From the NCBI GenBank assembly GCA_009760855.2, contig WPIO01000007.1, forward strand, positions 6,292,501-6,356,500: a DNA stretch of 64,000 nucleotides, in the 5' to 3' direction. The translations under genes and the position numbers were made by a program. The DNA comes from Cristatella mucedo (Eukaryota > Bryozoa > Phylactolaemata > Cristatellidae). Numbering within the stretch: position 1 is the first letter of the stretch; every line of letters begins with the position of its first letter. Of this stretch, positions 53,901 to 63,100 are shown one piece after another. The notes under the pieces are model-generated. The model did not search any database. It was given only the letters and a program-made list of their open reading frames with translations, and was not told the DNA's origin.

Positions 53901-54799
53901 GGCTTTACTTCATCTCAAATGTAAAGCACTAAGAGAGAGATTAAGTTCTCTGAGGGCGCTTTATCAAGTGAACTATTATTATTATTATTACCTCATGCTT
54001 AAACTCTTCAGATGCATCCAAAATTAAGGAAAGCTCATCATTCAACCAACATGCTTAGGGCAAATTAAAGTCGGCATCTATTTGTCGGCTGCTCTTACTC
54101 TGGACAGGTCGCTACTTTGTCACTAACCTAGATAGTTGCCACAGCTCGTCTGTACTCCTGAGCCGGGAAACAGTGGCAGGATTGGAGAGTAAATCAGGAC
54201 GAGTGTGCAAGCTATGTCCAACAGCTACGTTCATTCATGACAATATGTCAAGTGCCTAGAAAGAGATATAGTTCTCCTAGGATGCTATGCACACATAACA
54301 TTGTTAGGATTAGTATTATCTACCATTAACTACTGCCTTTCTAAAATTGTGTGATAATTAAAGAGTTATGTCCACTACTTATATTGGCAAGCTAATTAAC
54401 TGCTAGGCAAGTGTAGCTGTGGCCTCAACAGTTTGGGTGGCAAGCGTTGGCCTTATGAGCTCGACTGCTTTCCAGGCTTATTATCGACATTGCTGCAAAC
54501 TATGATGGTGTTGTTATATCAAACGACAATTTCAAAGATCTACTCAATCGTTCACCAGGACGTGATTTCATTATAATGAACAGGTTAGTCCTCTGCACCA
54601 ACTACACCTCTACATTGTGAGATTTGGTAGAATTGATGAGGGGCACTATTACCTGCACCCGTATGCTTATAGCAGCAGCTCGCTTTGCGTACATTTCAGG
54701 GTAATCATGTTTGCAATTATTGATGAAGACATGTTCTACATTAACGAAGATCCGATGGGCAGAAATGGCCCATCACTGGACGAGCTCTTGACATGCTAG
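47731..54799 (+). CDS. NYN-domain (N4BP1/KHNYN/ZC3H12-like) endoribonuclease gene, five exons
   Basis: Joining 47731-47925, 50681-50892, 53006-53227, 54476-54583 and 54700-54799 gives a phase-consistent 278-residue protein. Residues 1-130 are basic and low complexity (LKKKPRTE; GRGGKRLRQRQQQRS). From about residue 126 it is a complete NYN/PIN nuclease. It has RRIVVDGSNVAM (first metal-binding Asp), FRCRNIRICVDFFLAKGHRE, ITVVVPLFRK, HILEELQAMSMLVFQPTKEL, RPYDDKLIIDIAANYDGVVI, SNDNFKDLL and EDPMGRNGPSLDELL. The acidic residues of Regnase-type nucleases (DGSN, YDD, SND) are all present, so it is probably an active single-strand RNase acting in mRNA decay or antiviral defence. It stops two residues after SLDELL, so the CCCH finger of ZC3H12 proteins is absent. 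Subfamily is uncertain. Confidence 0.88.
48003..48170 (+). repeat. tRNA-derived SINE copy
   Basis: Near-complete: GATGGCACACTAGGTAAGGT, stem ACGACCTCGGTCCCGAGATCGT, box B GGTTCGAATC, body GTGATAGCCGTAAAGGCTCT, end TTTAATCAGCTAGTATT. It lies in the first intron of the NYN gene. Confidence 0.93.
48171..48819. other. Intron sequence, unassigned
   Basis: I see no exon or recognised repeat here. Confidence 0.4.
48820..48962 (+). repeat. Composite SINE: tRNA-like head with a LINE family A tail
   Basis: The head GCCGAGCTGGTTTGGTCCAG then CGGTTAAGGTGCTCG (box A-like) and GGTCGTGGGCTCGAGCCCC (box B-like) resembles a type II tRNA. It joins directly to GAAGCACCTGAATTGAGATT, then ATCTTGGGGTGCTTTACGAA, a version of the family A terminal stem, and an ATATATAAAT tail. 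Confidence 0.8.
49405..49555 (+). repeat. Diverged tRNA-derived SINE copy
   Basis: AGGATTAAGGCGCTCGCACT (box A-like), ACGACCCAGGTCGTGGGTTCGAG (box B), then a body parallel to the main SINE (GTGATAGGTTCCTCTAAGGC) ending TGCTGTTGAACATTAGC. It looks like an older subfamily. Confidence 0.75.
49586..49695 (+). mobile_element. Diverged LINE family B 3' end
   Basis: AAAGCTGCCTAGGCTTTTGA and CTTTGTCACTTTGCAGAGTT, then ACACGTGGAGGTGCATACG, follow the sense order of the family B terminus with many changes. Confidence 0.6.
49720..50440 (+). mobile_element. LINE linker fragment carrying a hAT MITE
   Basis: The text before 50164 (CACCTTCTTAACTGTTTGCAAGC..., CATCTCTTTGCTGTCGTCCATGCCGG) and after 50376 (CTTGACTCTGTCTTAACGGT) matches the LINE linker at 43855-44145 on either side of one point. 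The MITE therefore landed in an existing LINE copy. Confidence 0.65.
50165..50376. mobile_element. hAT MITE, SPIN/URR1-like
   Basis: This 212-bp element starts CAGTGGTTCTCAACCTTCCT and ends CACAGGTTGAGAATTGCTG, imperfect terminal inverted repeats typical of hAT elements. It is flanked by CACTTGAC and CTCTTGAC, an 8-bp target duplication with one difference. The body (GGCGACCCCTGTGAAAGGGT, then CGACCCCAAAAAGGGTCGCG) is, from memory, nearly the same as the vertebrate SPIN/URR1 non-autonomous consensus. Confidence 0.88.
50681..50892 (+). CDS. NYN RNase gene, DGSNVA exon
   Basis: The acceptor GCGCCTTTCCAG leads to GAAAVDMARASRGRGGKRLR, an Arg/Gln-rich stretch, and finally LRRRRRIVVDGSNVAM with donor TA|GTAAGT. 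The VVDGSNVAM strand matches VVIDGSNVAM of ZC3H12A, including the metal-binding Asp and Asn. An in-frame ATG at 50699 is an alternative start, which would give a shorter protein. Confidence 0.85.
51415..52790 (+). mobile_element. Old LINE copy carrying a hAT MITE
   Basis: Broken frames cover the RT YxDD region (CTTTCATTTCTATGCCGGTGAC) and LRNFAKIDAYLGKNATVKLV with CLVCRQWRSCHVV. A 3' UTR, the stem GTAAAGCGCCCGAATAGAGA and a (TTA)n tail follow. The MITE at 52407 interrupts the 3' UTR. Confidence 0.82.
52407..52588. mobile_element. Second hAT MITE, SPIN/URR1-like
   Basis: It starts CAGAGGTTCTCTACCTTCCC and ends CACAGATTGAGAACCGCTG. Internal blocks GTTTTCCGATGGTCTTAGGC and TCGACCCCCAAAGGGGTCGC are shared with the copy at 50165 and are even closer to the remembered SPIN/URR1 consensus. 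The 182-bp length reflects an internal deletion. The target duplication is no longer clear. Confidence 0.85.
53006..53227 (+). CDS. NYN RNase gene, central exon
   Basis: The acceptor GCTTTCCGTTGTAG completes a Tyr codon. The reading QGDVFRCRNIRICVDFFLAK, GHREITVVVPLFRK, HILEELQAMSMLVFQPTKEL and RPYDD follows [53 protein letters not shown] and CYDD of ZC3H12A. The donor AA|GTAGGT is phase 2. Confidence 0.95.
53495..53900 (-). mobile_element. LINE family B 3' end
   Basis: The tail-proximal complement (CGTATCTCTATCTGTAACTC, CACAAAGTCATAAAGATTAT) and a minus-strand frame with VPFLRLKTVGDRSFSSAGPR lead into the RT C-terminus. It lies in the third intron of the NYN gene. Confidence 0.92.
53915..53995 (+). 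mobile_element. LINE family A 3' tail fragment
   Basis: AAAGCACTAAGAGAGAGATT then CTCTGAGGGCGCTTTATCAA and a (TTA)n run. Confidence 0.85.
54245..54320 (+). mobile_element. LINE family A 3' tail fragment, decayed
   Basis: AAGTGCCTAGAAAGAGATAT and TCTCCTAGGATGCTATGCAC remain, with little of the TTA tail. Confidence 0.7.
54476..54583 (+). CDS. NYN RNase gene, exon with the SND motif
   Basis: The acceptor GACTGCTTTCCAG completes Lys. The reading LIIDIAANYDGVVISNDNFK matches [20 protein letters not shown] of ZC3H12A and LLHLADKTGGIIVTNDNFRE of N4BP1. The Asp of SND is a catalytic acid. The donor ACAG|GTTAGT is phase 2. Confidence 0.95.
54700..54799 (+). CDS. NYN RNase gene, last exon
   Basis: The acceptor GTACATTTCAG completes Arg, then VIMFAIIDEDMFYINEDPMG and RNGPSLDELLTC, then TAG. 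It matches [20 protein letters not shown] then HGPSLDNFL of ZC3H12A. The stop follows at once, before any zinc finger. Confidence 0.95.
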
Positions 54800-55500
54800 T
54801 TCTGAGGTGTGTGTACCTTGCCGAGCAGAAAGACTCGAGATTGTGCCCGTACAGCCGATCGAGGCACCAGTGCACAGCATCCAACAAGCATCAGCATTAG
54901 TATTCGGATGCTATATGTCACCTACCTAGGCTACGATCGTTGCCATTGTGTCTTGTGCAGAGATCGTTGCCATTGTGTCTTGCCGTGCAGAATCTACCCG
55001 TTATGATTGCCGATTGACCATTTTCAACTGGAGCACGGGTACCCTGGTCTGAGGGTCACAGCTGCCTGCACTTTTAGAGGCAGGCAGCAGCGATTAAATT
55101 GTGAGACGTCTTAGTCAAGAGTCGGTGCTAGTCGCAAGGTCACTTCTTGGCTACTGCCAATGATAGCCGAGTAACTCTCGGATTTCCTTATTACTTGTGT
55201 CCATGCCATGCGAAAATGCTGTCCAGCCGTTGACAACAAGTACCCTCTCTCAGCACGAAGATTCACGTTTTTGCACCGTCCCCTGTACTTTCTGTGGTAA
55301 TGCATGGCTACTCGGAAGTGCTGATAGTCGATGTCTCGAATGTTGCCGGCTTTGTAAAAGCTGCTCAGCTGCTGAAGTGTATAGCTAGCACTCACTTCTT
55401 ATCCTAGTTCATAGAGCCTTTGCGAATGGCATCGTGATGTTAATCTCATCACATCTAGCAAAATTGGCTGTATTCATTGCAATATTTTTGTAATAAAACA
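54800..55500 (+). other. 3' UTR of the NYN RNase gene
   Basis: No coding frame with support. A direct 18-bp repeat (GATCGTTGCCATTGTGTCTTG twice with a short gap) lies near 54937-54980. It ends at an AATAAA. Confidence 0.5.
55492..55497 (+). promoter_or_regulatory. AATAAA polyadenylation signal
   Basis: TTTTTGTAATAAAACAGG is the first canonical hexamer after the NYN gene stop, about 690 bases downstream. Confidence 0.55.
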
Positions 55501-55549
55501 GGCTGTTTTTATATTATGTTTAAACCTACATGATTACTAATCTTGGGAT

Positions 55550-56017
55550 GACTTCACATTAAACGCAAGCATACCAAGACGTGTTAGTTTTTTCGGTTGT
55601 CAGTAAATACCCTTGCCTTCTCATTACCCCGAATATTTTACGGCTGAAGCCGCCGTGGCCGTAAAATGTTTCGCCTCCACCTCCCCCCTCGGCAGAGTTG
55701 ACTTCACCCAGCATGAAGTGATTGGGTATCGCTCCTTGCAGGGTGAGGGCGACGGGAGCAGGCATTACTTATTTGGGGTTCTTGAGCCCACCGGGCTCGG
55801 CAAAGCGACCTTCGCAGCAGCTGCTGCAGCTGCTCGAAGGAGCTGAGGCTATGAGTCGCCAGTTCGGCTGCCCTTGCAGCTGTGCACTGTAGTGCCCCTC
55901 AGCTCCGAGGTGTCGGCTGTCTCCCTTAGCCACTGTGGCTTGAACTGCAGGTACGTGTGGATACGGTCTGACGGCTGCAGCAAAGGTAGCTTGAGTGTGC
56001 CTCATTTTCATAGTGTG
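55550..56017. other. Unassigned sequence between convergent genes
   Basis: A plus-strand frame (55613-55846, VDFTQHEVIGYRSLQGEGDG) has no recognised homology. The rest is probably UTR of neighbouring genes. Confidence 0.35.
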
Positions 56018-56735
56018 CTTGCGAATTTAAAATATCGCACCTCCCATTAGACAAATAACGCCTGCAAATGTAACCCAGGCGATGTTGGCCATATTTAAAG
56101 ATGCCACCACAAAACAAAATGACTGCTGGCAGATTGGTATAGCATTATTATCTTGTGGCATGCTACTCGGTGAGCAGAGTAATCCCTCCAGCCTAGCTAC
56201 CGAAATCCGGGGCCATAGTCGGCCATTGGCAATGGACTTACCAGGTTGTAAAGGGGCATCGATAAATGTGCCTACTTCCGGATTTCTCTGGTTCAGTGCT
56301 CAGAAGTCCTCCTGAGCATTAAGTTACCAAACGAAACACTACTTGATAGCCAATTAAAGAAAAAACATTAGTATCTACCAAAAATGTACAGTAGTTCCAA
56401 CAGTTAACTGCTGACATACACCAACCATGCTCACAGGACAGCAAATGTGGCAAAACTTATGGCTGCTAATGGTAAAAATACGGATAGTAAAGAAAATCCC
56501 AATCACTGATAAAAAGGGCATTGTAAAATGAAACCAACGACAGTAGCAGCTCCTTTTCAATAGTGACTGCTGATAAATCAGATGTGCACTACAAACAATG
56601 AAAAATGCTTTATTATTGACTGTAACTTGACCAGCCTCACTTTTAGTACCACCACTAATGCTGTGTAACAAAACAGTCAGCAGAGCCCAATCACGAACAA
56701 TCAGGCATACGATTGCAACCGCTAAGGCCAACAGA
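56018..56735 (-). CDS. Candidate small membrane protein, exons uncertain
   Basis: Minus-strand frames include hydrophobic stretches: LALAVAIVCLIVRDWALLTV, FTMPFLSVIGIFFTIRIFTI and a final frame FVVASLNMANIAWVTFAGVI then CLMGGAIF and TAA at 56018-56020. An acceptor (CCAATCTGCCAG) precedes the last segment. These could be transmembrane helices of one gene transcribed from just downstream of the IBD gene, but I cannot fix exon borders or name a family. Hydrophobic frames also arise by chance in T-rich DNA. Confidence 0.3.
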
Positions 56736-56781
56736 CATCGTCACAGCCGGTCCACAGCGGGCTCGATGCAGCAAGATGCGG

Positions 56782-56787
56782 TTTATT
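56782..56787 (-). promoter_or_regulatory. AATAAA polyadenylation signal of the IBD gene
   Basis: On the minus strand AAGAAGAATAAACCGC lies about 212 bases after the TAG of the IBD-domain gene. Confidence 0.7.
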
Positions 56788-56998
56788 CTTCTTGTAAATC
56801 ACTTGTCCGAAATCTAGTCTGTACGAAATAGCGATGCAGTTGAGTGGCCGAGGCAGCGCTCATACTGACTAGTCGATATAAATATGCACAAAATATAGGC
56901 TGCATGAGTCACCACAGCATCAGCATGTTGCCCAAACCAAAGCAGCACTGCCGATGAGCAGCGACGAGATTCCCGAACGTGTATGTGCACTGCCGGCC

Positions 56999-57169
56999 CT
57001 ACAGACAAAGCAGCTTATCCAAGTCGTCGCCGTCGCTAGAATTATTGTCAGCAGCATATTCATCGTGGTCCTTATATGCTTCTAAGCACACGCCAGCAGC
57101 TGCTGCGTTGGTGCCCTGTACAATGTCTCGTATGCGGATGCCGAGCTCTCCCATGTATTCCATATTGTC
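56999..57169 (-). CDS. IBD gene, last exon
   Basis: The acceptor TGCGTTTGTAG opens DNMEYMGELGIRIRDIVQGT, then NAAAAGVCLEAYKDHDEYAA, and ends with the acidic DNNSSDGDDLDKLLCL and TAG. It is free of repeats and has a clear amphipathic helix. Its phase fits the 38-nt exon at 61207-61170. Confidence 0.8.
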   Translation of the reverse strand, partial: DNMEYMGELGIRIRDIVQGTNAAAAGVCLEAYKDHDEYAADNNSSDGDDLDKLLCL

Positions 57170-60100
57170 CTACAAACGCACGCCAATAAGAGATTATGCT
57201 AAACATGGAGTTTTGGACAAGTAAGCAGCCACAGAAGCACGTATACTGTTGTACGCAAAGAGGCGGACCAGGCGAATCTATTATCTTTCGACCCAGGTAC
57301 TTGATACGAGTTTTCGGCGAATCTAATCTATTATCTTTGAACCCAGGTACTTGATACAAGTTTTCGGCAAAGTTTGTAGGATATTCCTAATGATAGCCAA
57401 CCTCCAGCCTGCCGAGCGGCAGGTAACAAAAACGGAGAGCCAAGGAAATAATACAAGTCAGCTAGCAATTTGACATTAGTATGAGGGACCGCGCATAAAC
57501 ATAGTTTCGATTTGCAGCAAATGTAAAGCGCCAAGAAAGAGATCGAGTTCTCTGAGGGTGCTTTATCAAATGTATTATTATTATTATTATTATTATTAGG
57601 CGGCCTGATGCTAGGAGGCACATGAGTTGTCATGCAGGTGCTCAGTGACAGTCACTGCTCACACGACGCATACCCTTCTGCACATTCACACCCACAGGTA
57701 CAACCACTTCAAAATTCATCGGGTGGCACAACATTCAGCATCTAGTACTTTCAGCATCTAGTGTGTCAGCACCGAAATCAGAATCAAGGTTGGATGACTT
57801 GAACCGGGCACAATCTGAAACATTCGGAGCCATAGTCGAAAAGCCCTACAACCCTACCCAGCCCCCTCGGTTAGTAAATACGGTATAGTTATATTGCTGC
57901 CGATCTAAGCACAGATAAGTACATTTGCCTGCTTAGCCAAGGTGAGTGAGCGACCAGCAGTCTATGAACACCTTCAGCATATGGAAAAGGAAGAACGCGA
58001 GTTGTAAAGCACCGATAGGGATTTGGCTCTCTGAGAGTGCTCTATGAAATACATTTAATAAGGAGCACTGCATACGGGATTACCGAAACTGCAAGCAAGA
58101 GGCTTACAGTACGTAGGCATGGATAATAAGAATAATAATAATAAATCCTGTGTACAGTGCCCTAACAGAACTTAATCTCTATTCAGGCGACTTACAAATC
58201 ACTGCAGAAAACCAATAACAAATAGCTAACAAAAAGCATGATGCCCAACTTCGACGAGCACGCAAAAGCACACAGCTATAATGCTAAGATAAGCATGCAC
58301 ACACAAGACTCACTCACGACTACTGGTTAGCTGGACCCTACAGCTGGAAACACTCAAGCAATAGTGCACTGGGTAGGAAAAGGACACGGAAAAAAGACAG
58401 GTCCACTAGGGCGCTGTAAAGAAGATGTCACCACTATATCTCCAGATAAGAAAATAATGCGTAGACCTGGCTGTTGCTAGGGTTGTCAAATTAAATTGAA
58501 TTCACTTAAATTAATAACAGGCTATCACACATGAATATTTTAGTGTGTAACTCTGAAAGCTCCCCTCACCCAGCCGTAAACAACGTTAGACAGCTAGAAG
58601 GGTAGATTACAACTGTGAGAGCCATGACTTTAGATGGGGATCTGATAGCAACTGAGTCAAACGACAGCCCATGCGAAAAACTGCAGGCCAAGCGATTCAC
58701 GAACAACGAAAGCAACCATGCCACCCTCTTAGTAAGACTGCACGGACTTAAATAGTGGAAACCCAGATGGGGGTGGTCTGACAAGCAGCCACCAGAGCAA
58801 GAGACAAGTCATCCATGCCTCGGTCAGCAGAAATGCATCAAGCTTCTCCTGGCCTACTTGATCTCGGATAAGTACCCCCTCTGTTTTTAGTGAGCGAACA
58901 TTACACAGGCAGAATTTAAGAAGCTGCTCCATGCCTATGGGTGGCCTATTCGAAGGATTGAGGCTGTGGCAAGCATGTTTAGCATTTTCCGGCCGACAGC
59001 GGCTGCAAGTCCGGGTGAATAATGCATTTACTGGCAGTTTAACCCCCTTGAGCAAAGTATTAACTGCGTAGGGACGGCTAAGTGGCCTGCATGCTAAGCG
59101 GCATTTAGCCGGTTCGGAGGTCACGGAGCATGCAGATTTGGAGGGAGCCTTATTAACAGATTATGGTCGACTATTCACTTCCTACTGAGCCCCTGCGAGA
59201 AAGCTATTACCAGAAAGAAGGATCCACGGGGCATTCTATCCGTCAAAGGCTCACTCGATGATCGTTCTCCGGTGACATCTACTCTGTAAACCCTTTGAGA
59301 TAAATAAGATCAATACCATTGCAACACATTGCCTATTATGCCTAGGCGAGACGACGGATGCTCAAAGAGTTGGCGATCAATGGTGTTTAAAGCTGCCAAG
59401 AGATTCAGCAGAACTAGAACTAGAACTAGCAGGGATACTCACCTAAGTAAGCGTTCCCGAGCAAGTCGTTATACACTTGCAGCAGTGCTGACTCGGCGGG
59501 GCGATTTGCTCGAAAACTGTATTGAAACTTACAATCTGGGTTCACTCTTTGCTAAGACAGATACCCTAAATACTCTAACACATGACCTTAACCAGTCATG
59601 TCAGCCACAGAACAAACGAAGTAACTAAAGGTTGTCCTTACGTCTGTTCCAAGCAACCATCGATCACAAAGTTCTTCTAGAGCGCCTCTCATCTCGCCTG
59701 GGCATCACTGGCACTGCTCTGCAGTGGTTCAGGTCCTATCTCACTAGGAGACTCCAGAGTATTGACGTGAATGGACAAAGATCATCTGAAGTATCTCTGA
59801 AATATGGAGTACCTCAGGGCTCAGTGCTAGGTCCGGTTCTTTTCACGGTTTATACTCTGCCTCTTGCTGATGTGATTGCCAAGCACAATCTAGGCTTTCA
59901 CTTCTATGTGGATGACACTCAGTTGTACCTTTGCTTTGATCCCTCCCAGCCTTCGAGCACCTCAAATTCTCTCAACTCACTTGCTGCATGTATTGATGAC
60001 ATTCGCATATGGAGGGCAGCAAATTTTCTAAAACTAAACGATGACAAAACTAACTTACTTGTTATGGGCAAACCCAGTGTGATTCAGAGATTGGAAAGGC

Positions 60101-63100
60101 TGACTCTCAAAATTGGCTCTGCCAGCATATCTTCAGTTGAATCAGCTCGAAATCTAGGTGTCATATTCCAAAGCAACCTCTCGTTAGACGACCATATCAG
60201 CTGCACAGTCAAATCTGCCTATTTTCAGCTTCATAACATTGCTAAAATTCGGGCTTGTTTAGATAAAGATACCACGTCCAAGTTGGTCCATGCATTCGTG
60301 ACATCCCGTCTCGACTTCTGCAACTCACTGCTTACTGGCCTACCAGCATGTGCGATCAGGCGATTGCAGCTGGTGCAAAACTCGGCAGCTAGACTTGTCT
60401 GTCGTGAGCGTCGCAGTTGCCACATTACTCCACTTCTCGCCGACCTGCACTGGCTACCAGTCAAGCAACGGATTGACTTCAAGGTTTTGTCACTCACTTT
60501 TAGGTCCCTTCATTCTATGGCTCCAGCCTATCTTTCAGATATACTACCCCATCAGGCTAAGCATCGTACCACCTGCTTTTCGGAATCCAACAGTCTAGAA
60601 ATACCTCGTACAAACCTTAAATCCTTTGGAGACCGTGCATTTAGTTCATATGCTCCCAAAGCCTGGAACTCCCTCCCGACCTGTGTCAGAACATCCCCTG
60701 ACCTGACACATTTAAAAAAAAAACTTAAAAACACACCTATTTATGACAGCATTTAGTGGGTCCCCGTGATTCGTCCTTGATGTGCTTATACGTGCTGACA
60801 CTGTGCATGCTGCCACTAACCACATTTGCATGCTGACCCTGTGCATGTCACCCCTAACCATATTATTCATTTTGTTTAATTTTCAAGCATGATTTTACTT
60901 ACCATTCAATTGCATTTCACTTTGCAGCAAATGTAAAGCGCCTAGAGAGAGATTGAGTTCTCTGAGGGCGCTTTATCAAGTGAATTATTATTGTTATTAT
61001 TATTAACGAAGCATTTTACATTTGCTAGGCATTAAACTGAGAGCAGTGCTTGGGTGAAGAAGTGAAGAAGAATTCCTTGCACGTGAAAATCAAACTACGA
61101 AGCACACGAGCCCAGTGCGCTTTCCTTCTTCAACACACAGAAACAGAAGCAACAGGCGAAGAGGATTACCTTCTTTTGCACCAAGGTGTCAACCCACGGA
61201 ACTAAGTCTGGTGCAACATAAAGAAAGAAGTAATCGCTCGGCCCAAAAAACGTATAAAACGATTTATGACAGACATACCTCAGCTGATACTGGCAAAGCA
61301 AGCAGAACCAGTCAAAAAATCGTTGTCTTTCAGAGCCCAATCAATACTGTGAGTGCCAACAAGCAAATCATACTTATGCAAAGGTCGTGCTTAATGGACA
61401 TCAAACAACTCAGTCTCAAAGAAGAGATCGATAAAACCAAATGAACTATTGCTAATGAACTCCACAAATGTCTGGGTGATGCCAAGGCATGGCACGTAGG
61501 GGAAGACACATCAGCGCACATGCACGCGCAAGCACGCCCACAAGCACACAGAATCAGTCGTATACTTCAGACCGCCAACAAGAGGCTTGGACCAACGGCC
61601 GTCTCATTTGCTCAATCAACTGGTATATTGGATTTCACTTGCAAGGGATGAAAATGCTGCCACTACAAAAATGCCTTCAAAATTTTGGTGCCCGAGTAAT
61701 ATGTGCACCGTGCTGGCTGTCTGGCAGACGGTGTCACGGATTCCGGACCCTTTTGAGTCCCGGGTTCGAGTCCTGCAGGCCGTAGAGTTTTGCCGATTAA
61801 TAGATGCTAACCGTCGAGCTACTTAGACTTCACCTACTTACTAGTTGCTAAAACTTGGCATGCTTGGAGGCACTGACGTATATTAGAAAGATTGTCAGAA
61901 ATGCACACAGTCATCAATGGTCATGGACACTATGTATATCACAACTAAAAGCTAAAGTTAGGTGATTCAAAAGCTTCATTTGCATAGCAATACACGAGCC
62001 TTGGCAGCAATAACTCCGTTGGCAGCAGGCAATAAAGGATTGTCAGCTGAAGGACTCGAACCAGCGATCTGGGTCGTTATGTGCGAGCGCCTTACCCCTA
62101 AGCTAAGAGCCAGGAGCCACAGTACAGATTAATGATTTGAGCAGAGTTGCCATGTTCAACTGCAAGGTAAGTAGCATCAAATGAGTGCAGCATGCAGTCA
62201 GGCACAACCGGCTTGATCCCCTTCTTACCCAGTCGATCGCCAGGTTTGACTGCTGCTGCGACGACGCAACAGCTGTTGCGCTGGCACCATCCATGAGCAT
62301 CCCCTGCTTAGCAGGCTGCTCCCCGTGCGATGTGCATAACTTTTCTCGAGCAGCAGCTGCAATACATCAAACAACTTCAAACGGTTTCTAGCAGCCAAGC
62401 CAGCCAGCGAGACTGCATCGCCACGCACCATTCACGGTGGGCGGAATGGGACACATAGGTACACAGACGTTACGAGATATTACAGCAAAACGGAATCAAA
62501 GTAATAGCTGTTGGGAGTATCACAAAAATTCACTCGGGTTGGTATAGAAAGGTACAACAGACCATCGTGGATAAGCAATGGACCTTGGGTGCATCTAACC
62601 ACTGAGAACAACACACCTACCCAAGGATTGTGAATAGACTGATGCAAAAGGGTAGGGCGAGTATTTCTCAAGCCTTTTGTAGAACTTTGCCTTCTCATTT
62701 TCCTTCTCAAAAGTCTGCAAATAAAGATCTGGTAAATTCAGATTAGCATACAATACTAATACACAGTGGCATCGAGTGCCGTGAAGCCCATCTCAGAGTG
62801 GGCCATGTGTATGCAATGAGGCGATGACAGGGTGTTGGTGTGCCAGGGGCACATGAACTACTCACATCAAGAACCCGGCGATCTGATACGAATATGTTCT
62901 TCATCTTACAGAGTAGCATCTCCGCTATAGATCGCACGTTGCCATCGTGAGGGTAACTACGACACTACAAAAATATTTCTAGAAGTTACAACTTGACCAA
63001 CAGTTTAGTTGATGGTTTATAGCACAGGCAAAAGAATTTACCACGTCCAGGGTAGTGCACAGGGCCGGATGCCTGAATAAGGTCTTGGCCTCGACGACAG

